This document shows positions 17,823 through 27,058 of a DNA stretch of 64,000 nucleotides, piece after piece; the first letter of the stretch is position 1; each line of letters opens with the position of its first letter. Under the pieces are notes generated by a model that saw only the letters and a list, made by a program, of their open reading frames with translations, was not told the origin of the DNA and did not search any database. The position numbers were made by a program, and so were the translations under genes. This DNA comes from an uncultured Bifidobacterium sp. (lineage in GTDB: Bacteria > Actinomycetota > Actinomycetes > Actinomycetales > Bifidobacteriaceae): the NCBI RefSeq assembly GCF_959020145.1, contig NZ_CAUEQY010000002.1:114664-178663 (forward strand). Reading direction: 5' to 3'.

Positions 17823-18308
17823 TTGGCAATCCGTGAGATTCGAGTCGTACCTGATCCAGTGCTGCGCACCCCATGCGATCCCATCAAGGAGATCACGCCC
17901 GCGGTGCGCCATCTGGTGCAGGATTTGTTGGATACCGTTGATGACCCGGGACGCGCCGGGTTGTCCGCCAACCAAATCGGTGTGAGTCTGCGTGCGTTTT
18001 CCTACAATATCGACGGCAAAATCGGCTATGTGCTTAACCCGGTGTTGGAGGAGACCAGCGGAGAGCAATATGGCGATGAAGGCTGCCTTTCCGTTCCAGG
18101 ATTGTGGTACAAGACTCGTCGCGCCGATTATGCTCGCGTGCGGGGCATTGATCTGGACGGCAAGCCGGTAGTGTTGGAAGGTCATGGCATCATGGGCCGC
18201 ATGCTGCAGCACGAGACTGATCATTTGGACGGTCACGTCTATCTTGATCGTCTGGAAAAGGAAGAACGCCGCGAGGCGATGCGTTACATGCGCACCCATC
18301 GCAAGTGA
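17823..18308 (+). CDS. def: Peptide deformylase
   Basis: This 161-residue metalloenzyme removes formyl groups from nascent N-termini. All three family motifs are present: GLSANQIG (motif 1, near residue 41), EGCLSVPG (motif 2, metal Cys near residue 85) and QHETDHLDG (motif 3, two metal His and catalytic Glu near residue 130). Start is TTG 17823; GAGGAGCG inside the fadD 3' end is the Shine-Dalgarno, and the first residues MAIREIRVVPDPVLR fit the family. A strong terminator follows. Confidence 0.95.
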   Translation: MAIREIRVVPDPVLRTPCDPIKEITPAVRHLVQDLLDTVDDPGRAGLSANQIGVSLRAFSYNIDGKIGYVLNPVLEETSGEQYGDEGCLSVPGLWYKTRRADYARVRGIDLDGKPVVLEGHGIMGRMLQHETDHLDGHVYLDRLEKEERREAMRYMRTHRK

Positions 18309-18331
18309 TCGAAACAGCGAACGACGATTCA

Positions 18332-18375
18332 ACCATGGGGCCACGTCAGAAAGACGTGGCCCCATGGTATTTTTA
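18332..18375 (+). terminator. Rho-independent terminator of fadD-def
   Basis: A perfect 15-bp stem ACCATGGGGCCACGTC/GACGTGGCCCCATGGT with an AGAAA loop is followed by ATTTTTAAT. Confidence 0.92.
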
Positions 18376-18479
18376 ATATTTGTGCGCCAATTTGGTGAGA
18401 AGCGCTGCCGCGAGTGCTTCAAACCGCCCAATTATTGTCAACCGGTGCGCAACCAATTCGCGTCATGCTCGCGACGACC

Positions 18480-18569
18480 TGTGTCGGTCGGCTGATGCCT
18501 GCAAGGCATTGGCTGCACGCAGGAACGCATGACCAGGCAAGAACCGACAAAGAAAGAGGTAGCAATACC
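18480..18569 (+). promoter_or_regulatory. Structured 5' leader of rpsB (candidate)
   Basis: The ~190 bases between the def terminator and rpsB hold no gene. They contain short inverted repeats, including ATGCCT-GCA-AGGCAT. Ribosomal protein S2 operons are often autoregulated by leader structures in bacteria. Whether this is one cannot be decided without comparative alignment. Confidence 0.3.
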
Positions 18570-19388
18570 ATGGCTCAGATCACTATGAGCGACATGCTGA
18601 AGGCAGGCCTGCACTTCGGCCACCAGACCCGTCGTTGGAACCCGAAGATGAAGCAGTTCATCCTCACCCAGCGCAACGGCATCCACATCATCAACCTGTT
18701 CAAGTCGCTCGACATGATCGACAAGGCCTACGACTTCATCAAGGCCACTGTTGCCCACAACGGCACCGTGCTGTTCGTCGGCACCAAGAAGCAGGCTCAG
18801 GAAGCTGTTTCCGCTCAGGCCACCCGCGTGAACATGCCGTATGTCTCCGAGCGTTGGCTCGGCGGCATGCTGACCAACTTCCAGACCGTGTCCAAGCGCG
18901 TCTCCCGCCTCAAGGAACTTGAGGAAATGGACTTCACCGACGTGCACGGCTCCGGTCTGACCAAGAAGGAGCTGCTGCTCCTCGAGCGTGAGAAGGACAA
19001 GCTGGCTAAGCAGCTGGGCGGTATCCGCAACATGAACCGCACCCCGTCCGCCATGTTCGTGGTCGATGTGAACAAGGAAGCTCTGGCCGTCGAGGAAGCC
19101 CACAAGCTGGGCATTCCGGTTGTCGCCATCGTCGACACCAACGCCGATCCGGAATCCGTTGAGTATCCGATCGCCGCCAACGATGACGCCATCCGCGGCA
19201 TCGAACTGCTGACCAGCCTCATGGCTGACGCAGTGGCCGAAGGTCTGCTGGAGCGTTCCGGCAAGGCCGCCAAGGCCGAAGGCGAAGCCGAGCAGCCGAT
19301 GGCTGCTTGGGAAAAGGAGCTCCTCACCGAGGGCGCTCCGGCAGCTGAAGCCCCGGCTGAGGCTGAAGGCGAAACCAAGGCCGAGTGA
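18570..19388 (+). CDS. rpsB: 30S ribosomal protein S2
   Basis: This 272-residue S2 protein binds the body-head junction of the small subunit. It opens AQITMSDMLKAGLHFGHQTRRWNPKM and has the family blocks VDVNKEALAVEEAHKLGIP and IVDTNADPE. ATG 18570 follows GAGGT. An Ala/Glu-rich C-terminal tail extends beyond the E. coli length. Codon use is strongly biased, as expected for high expression. tsf follows 75 bases later, the usual bacterial order. Confidence 0.98.
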   Translation: MAQITMSDMLKAGLHFGHQTRRWNPKMKQFILTQRNGIHIINLFKSLDMIDKAYDFIKATVAHNGTVLFVGTKKQAQEAVSAQATRVNMPYVSERWLGGMLTNFQTVSKRVSRLKELEEMDFTDVHGSGLTKKELLLLEREKDKLAKQLGGIRNMNRTPSAMFVVDVNKEALAVEEAHKLGIPVVAIVDTNADPESVEYPIAANDDAIRGIELLTSLMADAVAEGLLERSGKAAKAEGEAEQPMAAWEKELLTEGAPAAEAPAEAEGETKAE

Positions 19389-19399
19389 GACCATGCTCT

Positions 19400-19428
19400 A
19401 TGATGGGAGGTGCTATGCCTCCCATCAT
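19400..19428 (+). promoter_or_regulatory. Perfect hairpin between rpsB and tsf
   Basis: ATGATGGGAGG and CCTCCCATCAT form an 11-bp stem around TGCTATG. No T-run follows, so it is more likely an mRNA processing, stability or partial-termination element tuning S2:EF-Ts ratio than a full terminator (inference). Confidence 0.6.
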
Positions 19429-19463
19429 CGGGGCATCACCAAATTTTCAGAGGAGACAAATCA

Positions 19464-20339
19464 ATGGCAGCAATCACTGCAGCTCTGATCAAGCAGGTGC
19501 GCGAGGAAACCGGCGCCGGCATGATGGACGTCAAGAAGGCCCTGACCGAAGCCGAAGGCGATGTGGCTCGCGCCAAGGAAATCATCCGCGCCAAGGGCAT
19601 CCAGGCCGCTGGCAAGCGTGAAGGCCGCAAGGCTCAGGAAGGCACCATCGCCTCCACCGTTGTCGAATCCGCCAACGGCCAGACCGGCTATGCGGTCGAG
19701 CTGAACTCCGAGACCGACTTCGTGGCCAAGACCCCGAAGTTCGTGGAATTCGCCGGTAGCGTGCTCGATGACGCCGTCAAGGCCGAAGCATCCTCCGTGG
19801 ATGAGGTTCTGGCAGCAGCCTCCGGTGACACCACCGTGAAGGAAGCCGTCGAGGAAGCCGCTGCTCTGTTCGGTGAGCACGTCAAGGTAGGCCAGTTCGC
19901 CAAGGTCGAGGGCCCGCATGTCGAGGTCTACGCCCACAAGAAGTCCGCTGAGATGCCGCCGAGCATCGTGGCCATGATTGCCACCGATGAAGCCGGCGCT
20001 GCTGTGGCTCATGAGGCCGCTCTGCAGATTTCCGCGATGGGCGCCCAGTGGCTGACCCGCGAGGATGTTCCGGCTGATGTGCTGGAATCCGAGCGTCGCG
20101 TGGCCACCGAGAAGACCACGGAGGAGCTCAAGAGCAAGGGCAAGCCGGAGGCCGTGATCGAGAAGATCGCTCCGAAGATCGTGGAAGGCCGTCTCGGCGC
20201 ATTCTACAAGGAGACCGTGCTGCTTGAGCAGGCGTACGTCAAGGATCCGTCCAAGACCGTCGGCGACCTGTTCAAGGAAGTCGGGGGAACCGCGCTTTCC
20301 TTCGCTCGTGTGGAGGTCGGCAAGGGCGACGCCGAGTGA
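19464..20339 (+). CDS. tsf: Elongation factor Ts
   Basis: This 291-residue guanine-nucleotide exchange factor for EF-Tu starts at ATG 19464 after AGAGGAGA. It has an N-terminal UBA-like domain with VREETGAGMMDVKKAL, the EF-Tu-contacting ELNSETDFVA segment near residue 78, and the C-terminal core ending near LSFARVEVG. Codon bias is strong. A perfect terminator follows. Confidence 0.98.
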   Translation: MAAITAALIKQVREETGAGMMDVKKALTEAEGDVARAKEIIRAKGIQAAGKREGRKAQEGTIASTVVESANGQTGYAVELNSETDFVAKTPKFVEFAGSVLDDAVKAEASSVDEVLAAASGDTTVKEAVEEAAALFGEHVKVGQFAKVEGPHVEVYAHKKSAEMPPSIVAMIATDEAGAAVAHEAALQISAMGAQWLTREDVPADVLESERRVATEKTTEELKSKGKPEAVIEKIAPKIVEGRLGAFYKETVLLEQAYVKDPSKTVGDLFKEVGGTALSFARVEVGKGDAE

Positions 20340-20390
20340 ATCTGATGTGAATTGAGCTCACGCTTTCGAACGTGGGCTTGGCATATCTCC

Positions 20391-20428
20391 AATGTCCGCA
20401 ATCCAACAGGATTGCGGACATTTTTTTT
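20391..20428 (+). terminator. Rho-independent terminator of rpsB-tsf
   Basis: A 13-bp perfect stem AATGTCCGCAATC/GATTGCGGACATT with loop CAACAG is followed by eight T residues. Confidence 0.95.
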
Positions 20429-20520
20429 GCACTAAACCCCATCGTGTTTTTGGTGTCTGTGTTTGCCGATAGTCTTGAAAACGGTAAATTTCATGGGTTT
20501 TCGGGTAAGAAAGGCATTTC

Positions 20521-21270
20521 ATGACTGGCGAAAACACTGGCGACAATCCCCGCAGGGTACTGCTCAAGCTGTCCGGAGAGGCATTCGGCGGAGGCAAAGT
20601 CGGCATCGACACCACCGTCGTTCGTCGTATTGCGGAGGAAATCGTTCCCGCGGTCAAGCAAGGTGTGCAGGTCGCCATCGTTGTTGGTGGCGGCAACTTC
20701 TTCCGTGGCGCCGAACTGCAGCAGGCCGGCATCGATCGTTCCCGCGGCGACTATATGGGCATGCTGGGAACGGTGATGAACTGCCTCGCTCTGCAGGATT
20801 TCCTCGAGCAGGAGGGACAGGCCACGCGCGTGCAAACCGCCATCACCATGGGACAGGTCGCCGAGCCGTACATTCCGCTTAAGGCCATTCGTCATCTGGA
20901 AAAGGGACGCGTGGTGATTTTCGGCGCCGGAGCAGGCATGCCGTATTTCTCCACTGACACCGTGTCCATCCAGCGTTCTCTGGAAATCCACTGCGATGAG
21001 GTGCTGATGGGCAAGAACGGCGTGGACGGCGTATACACTGCCGATCCGCGCAAAGACGAGAACGCCAAGCGCTTCGCCACGCTGAGCTATAACCGTGCAT
21101 TGGTCGACAATCTTGCGGTCATGGATGCTGCGGCGCTTTCCATGGCGCGGGACAACAAGCAGCGCATCCGCGTCTTCGGACTCGAGGGCGCCGGCAATGT
21201 GACCCAGGCTTTGCTGGGCGAGGAGATCGGCACCATGGTTTCCACCGCGGAATCCGCCCTCGCCGAGTGA
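20521..21270 (+). CDS. pyrH: UMP kinase
   Basis: This 249-residue amino-acid-kinase-fold enzyme phosphorylates UMP to UDP. It shows RRVLLKLSGEAF at the N-terminus, the UMP-binding VVGGGNFFRG near residue 57, and the late GVDGVYTADP ATP-site block near residue 175. It starts a pyrH-frr-cdsA-rlmN run of short gaps, the normal actinobacterial order after tsf. The Shine-Dalgarno is AAAGG. Confidence 0.97.
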   Translation: MTGENTGDNPRRVLLKLSGEAFGGGKVGIDTTVVRRIAEEIVPAVKQGVQVAIVVGGGNFFRGAELQQAGIDRSRGDYMGMLGTVMNCLALQDFLEQEGQATRVQTAITMGQVAEPYIPLKAIRHLEKGRVVIFGAGAGMPYFSTDTVSIQRSLEIHCDEVLMGKNGVDGVYTADPRKDENAKRFATLSYNRALVDNLAVMDAAALSMARDNKQRIRVFGLEGAGNVTQALLGEEIGTMVSTAESALAE

Positions 21271-21322
21271 CGACATTCAAAGCCGAATATCGATTAAACC
21301 AACAATATTAAAGGAGCAAACA

Positions 21323-21877
21323 ATGGCAACTATCGTCGATCAGGCCAAGGCGCAGATGGCCAAGTCCGTGGAATCCACCAAGGAGAACTTCTCCGGTATT
21401 CGCACCGGTCGTGCGAATCCGGCGCTGCTTAACGGCATCACCGTTGACTATTACGGCGCACCGACCCCGCTGAAGGCCGTTGCCACCATCGGTGTTCCGG
21501 AGCCGCGCACCTTGGCGGTCACTCCTTTCGATGCGTCCCAGGCCAACGCCGTGGAGAAGGCGCTTCGTGATTCCGATCTCGGAGCCAGCCCCCGTCGCGA
21601 CGGCAACGTCATTCGCCTGACCATGCCGGAGCTGACCGAAGAGCGTCGCAAGGAATACGTCAAGATTGCCAAGGGCAAGGCTGAAGACGGCAAGGTCGCG
21701 GTGCGCAACATTCGTCGCAAGGCCAAGGAATCCCTTGACAAGGCCATCAAAGACGGCGACATGGGCGAGGACGAAGGCGATCGTCTGCTCAAGGAACTCG
21801 ACAAGGTCACCAAGCAGACCACCGACGAGCTTGACGCTCTGCTGGAAACCAAGCAGAAGGAGATCATGGAGGTCTGA
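21323..21877 (+). CDS. frr: Ribosome recycling factor
   Basis: This 184-residue tRNA-mimic protein splits post-termination ribosomes with EF-G. The conserved blocks are IRTGRANPALL, VPEPRTLAVTPFD, IRLTMPELTEERRKE and AVRNIRRKA. Shine-Dalgarno AAAGGAG precedes ATG 21323. The length is typical. Confidence 0.98.
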   Translation: MATIVDQAKAQMAKSVESTKENFSGIRTGRANPALLNGITVDYYGAPTPLKAVATIGVPEPRTLAVTPFDASQANAVEKALRDSDLGASPRRDGNVIRLTMPELTEERRKEYVKIAKGKAEDGKVAVRNIRRKAKESLDKAIKDGDMGEDEGDRLLKELDKVTKQTTDELDALLETKQKEIMEV

Positions 21878-21933
21878 TTCCTTCGAATCTCCATAATCAT
21901 CAATCGACGCACGGTACCACAGGAGAGACCACG

Positions 21934-22920
21934 ATGGAAAAACAGGAGCAACGCGAAAAAGAAGCCGAAGAGGCCATTAACGCCATCAACAAGAAAACCG
22001 GACGCAACATGCCGCAGGCCATCGCCACGGCGGTCGTCCTGATCGCCATCATCTTGGCATGCCTGTTGATCAGCGTTGATTTGTTCGTCTATCTTGTCGT
22101 GCTGTTCATGGTGCTCGCATTGTGGGAGCTGCGCGTCGATTTCGCCACCGCGGGATTGCATATTCCCGTGGTGGCGCTGTGGGCATGTTCCGCGGTGACT
22201 TTGCTGGCCACCTACTACAGCAAGCATCATATTGTGGCTATGACGGTCTGTGTACTGGCCTCCTTGCTGCTTGTAGCGATCGCCGCAAGTGCCAAGGTGA
22301 CGTTCGGCAGTCGGCTTTCCCTGGCCGTGGCGGACAAACTGTCGCACACCGATGCAGGTGCTCGTCTCGAATCGTCGTTCAATCATGAACAGGGTGAAGT
22401 GCGCCACAGCCGACTGAGCCATGTGGCAGTCTCCATGTTCACCGTTCTGTACATTCCGCTGCTTGCCTCCTGCCTGATCATGCCGTTGACGTTCAACGGT
22501 CATCCGGTGGCACATGCCATCATGCTTGTCTTCATGCCCGCGCTGAGTGACACCGGTGGTCTGTTTGCAGGTGCATGGCTTGGCAAACATAAACTCAGTC
22601 CCCGTATCTCACCGAAGAAATCATGGGAGGGCCTGGCAGGATCCATCTTGTTCGCCATGGCCGGTTCTTTTGTGGTGATGTTTTGCACTTACGAGCCATC
22701 CGTTTGGACGGTTCGATGGTGGGTGCCTATTGTCGCTGGTTTCATGATCGGTATAGCCGGAACCTTCGGCGACCTATGCGCTTCCATGCTGAAGCGTGAC
22801 ATTGGTATTAAGGATATGGGCCATCTGCTTAAAGGTCATGGCGGAGTGATGGATCGTGTCGACTCCATCCTCCTGTGCGCTCCTTTCGTGTGCGTGCTCC
22901 TGTGGGCCACCGGAATGTGA
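21934..22920 (+). CDS. cdsA: Phosphatidate cytidylyltransferase
   Basis: This 328-residue integral membrane enzyme makes CDP-diacylglycerol for phospholipid synthesis. The N-terminal ~30 residues are charged and cytoplasmic, followed by about eight membrane segments. The family signature lies near the C-terminus: SPKKSWEGLAGS, then the G.GDLCASMLKRD.GIKDMG...GHGGVMDRVDS block with its catalytic acids. Its product is used by the two CDP-alcohol transferases at 33 and 38 kb. The stop is 16 bases from the rlmN start, whose Shine-Dalgarno overlaps the stop region. Confidence 0.95.
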   Translation: MEKQEQREKEAEEAINAINKKTGRNMPQAIATAVVLIAIILACLLISVDLFVYLVVLFMVLALWELRVDFATAGLHIPVVALWACSAVTLLATYYSKHHIVAMTVCVLASLLLVAIAASAKVTFGSRLSLAVADKLSHTDAGARLESSFNHEQGEVRHSRLSHVAVSMFTVLYIPLLASCLIMPLTFNGHPVAHAIMLVFMPALSDTGGLFAGAWLGKHKLSPRISPKKSWEGLAGSILFAMAGSFVVMFCTYEPSVWTVRWWVPIVAGFMIGIAGTFGDLCASMLKRDIGIKDMGHLLKGHGGVMDRVDSILLCAPFVCVLLWATGM

Positions 22921-22936
22921 GAAAGGGCCAATAACC

Positions 22937-24106
22937 GTGAATTCCATGAATGATCAGCCGGAAACAGGCATCACTCCTGGAGGCACTTCGGGCGCCTTCC
23001 GGGATGTGCTGTCGAAAGACCATGCCCGCCGTGGCAAGCCGCCACTGCATTTCGCCGATATGTCCGAAGAGGAACGTATCGGTAAGGCCAAGGAACTTGG
23101 ATTGCCGAAATTCAGGGTCAAACAGCTGGCTAATCATTACTATGGCCATTTTGATGTCAATGCGGAAGAATTTTCCGATTTTCCGGCGGCAAGACGCTCC
23201 GACGCGGCTGAAGCTTTCTTCCCGGAACTCATCCATGAGGTGACACGCCAAGTCGCCGATGGAGGCACCACCATCAAAACGTTGTGGCGCCTGTTTGATG
23301 GGTCGCTGATCGAATCCGTATTGATGCGTTATCCCACCAGAACCACGCTTTGCATTTCCAGCCAGGTCGGCTGCGGCATGGGTTGCCCATTCTGCGCCAC
23401 TGGACAACTGGGACTGACCAGGAACATGTCCGCAGGCGAAATCGTTGAGCAGGTTCGTGTGGCCGCGAAGGCCATGCGTGACGGTGAAGTGGCCGGAGGC
23501 TCCGGACGACTGAGCAACATCGTGTTCATGGGCATGGGCGAACCAATGGGCAACTATAAATCCGTCTTGAGCGCAGTCCGCCAAATTAGTTCCATGCCTC
23601 CCGAAGGCTTCGGCATCTCCGCACGTAACATCACGGTTTCCACCGTTGGCGTGGTGCCTGGCATCAGGAAACTGGCCGAAGAAGGCATCCCAGTACGTCT
23701 CGCAGTATCCCTGCACGCGCCGAGCGATGAATTGCGCGATGAACTTGTGCCCATGAACAAGCGTTTCAACACCAAACAGGTGCTCGACGCTGCGCATGAT
23801 TATTATCTGGCTTCCAAACGGCGAGTCAGCATCGAATACGCCTTGATGCGCGGCATCAACGACCAGGCGGAACATGCCAAATTGCTGGCGAAGCGTCTGA
23901 ACCACTATGGAGATGATTGGGCGCATGTCAATCCGATTCCGCTCAATCCGATCGAGGGATCGAAGTGGACCGCGTCCAAACCAGAAGACGAGCGTAGATT
24001 CCTTGAGATTCTCCATAACGCTGGCATCACAGCCACGCTGCGTGATACCAGAGGACAGGACATTGATGGCGCATGCGGACAGCTTGCAGCCAAAGAACGT
24101 GACTGA
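22937..24106 (+). CDS. rlmN: Dual-specificity 23S rRNA / tRNA adenine-C2 methyltransferase
   Basis: This 389-residue radical-SAM enzyme methylates A2503 of 23S rRNA and A37 of some tRNAs. The CxxxCxxC cluster is CGMGCPFC near residue 150, and the methyl-carrying Cys region is DIDGACGQL at the end. GTG 22937 is chosen because AAAGGG lies 9 bases before it; ATG 22946 would be too far. The downstream gap to hisF is 114 bases. Confidence 0.95.
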   Translation: MNSMNDQPETGITPGGTSGAFRDVLSKDHARRGKPPLHFADMSEEERIGKAKELGLPKFRVKQLANHYYGHFDVNAEEFSDFPAARRSDAAEAFFPELIHEVTRQVADGGTTIKTLWRLFDGSLIESVLMRYPTRTTLCISSQVGCGMGCPFCATGQLGLTRNMSAGEIVEQVRVAAKAMRDGEVAGGSGRLSNIVFMGMGEPMGNYKSVLSAVRQISSMPPEGFGISARNITVSTVGVVPGIRKLAEEGIPVRLAVSLHAPSDELRDELVPMNKRFNTKQVLDAAHDYYLASKRRVSIEYALMRGINDQAEHAKLLAKRLNHYGDDWAHVNPIPLNPIEGSKWTASKPEDERRFLEILHNAGITATLRDTRGQDIDGACGQLAAKERD

Positions 24107-24220
24107 TTCCTCCGAAAGGCCCGGTTCTGTCCGCTACTCGGAATCCGCATGAACCGACGTAACGTATTGCGGTTACTCTTGCAATCATTGCAACCGTTAT
24201 GCGTGAAGGAGTAGAGCAGC

Positions 24221-24991
24221 ATGTCACTGGCGGTCCGAGTCATTCCATGTCTTGATGTCGATGCGGGACGAGTGGTCAAAGGCGTGCATTTCGAGAATCT
24301 TCGCGATGCAGGAGACCCGGTCGAACTCGCCGCGGAATACTACCGCCAGGGCGCGGACGAACTGACGTTCCTTGATGTGACGGCGTCAAGCTCCCATAGG
24401 CAGACCATGGTCGATGTGGTGAGCCGCACCGCCGAACAGATTTTTATTCCACTGACTGTCGGCGGCGGCGTACGTACCCCTGAAGACGTCGATTCCCTGC
24501 TTCGTTGCGGTGCGGATAAGGTCGGCGTCAACACCGCGGCCATCAATGACCCTACCCTCATCAGTCGTGTCGCCGAACGATTCGGCAATCAGGTGCTTGT
24601 GCTGTCCGTCGATGCACGTCGCGAACAGGGAGAACGACATACGCAGTCAGGTTTCGAAGTCACCACCATGGGCGGGCGCAAATCCACTGGCATTGACGCC
24701 ATTTGGTGGGTCAAGCGCGCCCAAGAACTTGGTGCGGGGGAGATTCTCCTTAATTCAATGGATGCCGATGGCACCCAACAAGGCTTCGATCTGGAGATGA
24801 TCAAAGCTGTCCGCAAGGAAGTCAAAATCCCGATTATCGCTTCTGGCGGCGCCGGCAAAGCCTCGGATTTTCCGCCGGCAATCGAGGCGGGCGCCGATGC
24901 CGTGCTCGCTGCCTCGATTTTCCATTACGGCAAAGTCACCATCGGTGAAGTCAAAGACGCCATCAAGGCAGCCGGATACACCGTACGCTGA
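24221..24991 (+). CDS. hisF: Imidazole glycerol phosphate synthase cyclase subunit
   Basis: This 256-residue (beta/alpha)8 barrel converts PRFAR plus ammonia to IGP and AICAR in histidine synthesis. The catalytic Asp is in IPCLDVDAGRVVKG (residue 11) and the second Asp in LSVDARRE (near residue 130). The partner glutaminase hisH is not nearby. Shine-Dalgarno GGAG precedes the ATG. It opens a his/trp cluster. Confidence 0.96.
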   Translation: MSLAVRVIPCLDVDAGRVVKGVHFENLRDAGDPVELAAEYYRQGADELTFLDVTASSSHRQTMVDVVSRTAEQIFIPLTVGGGVRTPEDVDSLLRCGADKVGVNTAAINDPTLISRVAERFGNQVLVLSVDARREQGERHTQSGFEVTTMGGRKSTGIDAIWWVKRAQELGAGEILLNSMDADGTQQGFDLEMIKAVRKEVKIPIIASGGAGKASDFPPAIEAGADAVLAASIFHYGKVTIGEVKDAIKAAGYTVR

Positions 24992-25054
24992 ATAGAACCA
25001 CGGAAACTACGCAAACCAACCCTGTAGTACTGAACAACGAATCGCAATACCATC

Positions 25055-25462
25055 ATGACCAACGAAGCATACGACAACACCACCACTCTCGACCCGCGCA
25101 TCGCACAGCGTCTCAAGCACGATGACAAAGGCTTGGTCGCGGCCGTCATCCAGCAGTTCGATACCAAAGAGGTACTGATGGTCGGCTATATGAACGACGA
25201 AGCCATCAGACGTACCCTCACCACCGGACGCGTCACATTCTGGTCGAGGTCCAGGCAGGAGTATTGGCGTAAGGGCGATACGTCGGGACATGCCCAGTAT
25301 GTGAAGTCCTTCGCGCTGGATTGCGATGGAGATGCCATTCTGGTAGAAGTTGACCAAGTGGGAGCGGCTTGCCATACCGGCAAACGTTCCTGCTTTGAAG
25401 AAGGCGGACAGCTGCCTGTGGTCGTGGGCCATCGAACCAAAGAACAGGAGGGTCAGCGGTGA
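25055..25462 (+). CDS. hisI: Phosphoribosyl-AMP cyclohydrolase
   Basis: This 135-residue zinc enzyme opens the adenine ring in the third step of histidine synthesis. Family blocks include LVAAVIQQFDTKEVLMVGYMN, TFWSRSRQEYWRKG and the Cys-containing ACHTGKRSC. It is the stand-alone HisI; HisE is a separate gene at 31855. The stop overlaps the trpE start (GTGA), so the genes are translationally coupled. No strong Shine-Dalgarno is seen at 25055. Confidence 0.96.
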   Translation: MTNEAYDNTTTLDPRIAQRLKHDDKGLVAAVIQQFDTKEVLMVGYMNDEAIRRTLTTGRVTFWSRSRQEYWRKGDTSGHAQYVKSFALDCDGDAILVEVDQVGAACHTGKRSCFEEGGQLPVVVGHRTKEQEGQR

Positions 25463-27015
25463 GCGAATGCAGCGTACAGACCCTCAAGTGGGGTACTACA
25501 TGGCCAAGCCGTGAGCAGTTCCATGAATTGGCCGACCAAGGCTACCGTGTCATCCCCATCGTACGCCGTTTGCTGGCTGATTCATTGACCCCAGTCGGCT
25601 TCTACGAGCGTCTCGCAGGAGGCCGTTCCGGTACGTTCATCCTCGAATCGGCTGAATTTGGCGGAGCGTGGAGTAGATACAGCTTCATCGGCGTGAATTC
25701 CATGGCGCAGCTGCGTTCGAACAACGGCAAAGCCGATTGGCTGGGACAGGTGCCTGTCGGAGTGCCCACCGACGGTGATGTTGTCGAAGTGGCACATGCC
25801 GCGCTGAAGACATTGAAGGCTCCGCACGTCGAGGGATTGCCGAATCTGACCAGTGGCCTCGTTGGTACTGTCGGATGGGATTCCATCCGACATTGGGAAC
25901 CGACGCTCCGTGCCGAAGCCCCGAATGAGACCGGACAGCCGGAAACCGTTCTGGCTCTCGCCACGGACATCGCAGTAGTCGACCACGTGTCTGGCTCGGT
26001 ATGGCTGATTGCCAATGCCGTGAATGTCGATGACCGTCCGACTCGTGCCGATGCCGCCTACGATGAAGCGCTGGCACGTCTGGATGATATGCAGCGCAAG
26101 GCTGCCGCACCCGTCGAAAACGAAGCCCGGGTCAATGTGCTCGACGAGTCGGTCGGCCAGCCCCAACTGCGATTCCGCACGGAGAAAAGCGATTACGAAC
26201 GTTCCGTTGAAGAGGCCAAACGCCATATCATCGATGGCGATGTGTTCCAAGTGGTCATTTCGCAGCGACTGGATATTGATTCTCCCGCCGATCCGTTTGA
26301 TGTGTATCGTGTGCTGCGTACCCTCAATCCGAGCCCGTACATGTATTTCATGGCACTCACCGATGCTCAAGGACGTGATTTCAACGTCATCGGTTCCAGC
26401 CCGGAAACACTGATCAAGGTGGACAACGGCCATGCCATGTCTTTCCCAATCGCCGGTTCCAGACCACGAGGCGCCACTCCTGAGGAAGATGAACGTCTCG
26501 CCAAGGAACTATTGGCAGACCCGAAGGAACGCAGCGAGCATATCATGCTGGTCGATCTGGCCCGCAACGATCTGAGCCGCGTGTGCCGTCCGGAAAGCGT
26601 CGAAGTCGTTTCCTTGATGGACATCAAACGGTTCAGCCATATCATGCACATCTGCTCAACCGTTACCGGGCAGGTCGATCCGCATATGACGGCGTTCGAC
26701 GTGTTCACTTCCGCCTTCCCCGCGGGGACGCTGTCCGGAGCGCCGAAGCCGCGCGCCATCGAGATTATCGATGAACTTGAGCCGGCCGACCGTGGTATTT
26801 ACGGCGGCACCGTCGGTTATTTTGATTTTTCAGGCAACCTCGATATGGCCATCGCCATTCGAACTGCATTCATTCGCGACCATGAAGCGAGCGTGCAGGC
26901 CGGAGCTGGAATCGTCCTCGATTCCGTGCCGGCCAGTGAGTGGCAGGAGACTCGCAACAAGGCCGAAGCCAGCGTTGAAGCGGTACAGATCGCCGCGCAG
27001 CTTCGCCAGTTGTGA
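25459..27015 (+). CDS. trpE: Anthranilate synthase component I
   Basis: This 518-residue chorismate-binding enzyme makes anthranilate with the TrpG glutaminase, which is not in the window. GTG 25459 overlaps the hisI stop and follows AGGAGG. The N-terminal LES/SRYSFIG region (residues ~50-70) forms the tryptophan feedback site, so inhibition by tryptophan is expected. C-terminal motifs are SSPETL, PIAGSRPRG and GTLSGAPKPRA. Confidence 0.95.
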   Translation: MSECSVQTLKWGTTWPSREQFHELADQGYRVIPIVRRLLADSLTPVGFYERLAGGRSGTFILESAEFGGAWSRYSFIGVNSMAQLRSNNGKADWLGQVPVGVPTDGDVVEVAHAALKTLKAPHVEGLPNLTSGLVGTVGWDSIRHWEPTLRAEAPNETGQPETVLALATDIAVVDHVSGSVWLIANAVNVDDRPTRADAAYDEALARLDDMQRKAAAPVENEARVNVLDESVGQPQLRFRTEKSDYERSVEEAKRHIIDGDVFQVVISQRLDIDSPADPFDVYRVLRTLNPSPYMYFMALTDAQGRDFNVIGSSPETLIKVDNGHAMSFPIAGSRPRGATPEEDERLAKELLADPKERSEHIMLVDLARNDLSRVCRPESVEVVSLMDIKRFSHIMHICSTVTGQVDPHMTAFDVFTSAFPAGTLSGAPKPRAIEIIDELEPADRGIYGGTVGYFDFSGNLDMAIAIRTAFIRDHEASVQAGAGIVLDSVPASEWQETRNKAEASVEAVQIAAQLRQL

Positions 27016-27058
27016 GTCACATTCTGACCGTTCAATTGTGTTGTGAAAGGAAGCAGTA

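Noticed and set aside
15769..17874. Long minus-strand open frame antisense to the second acyl-CoA ligase
   Set aside because: Shadow of the ligase frame; no start signals and no recognisable motif.
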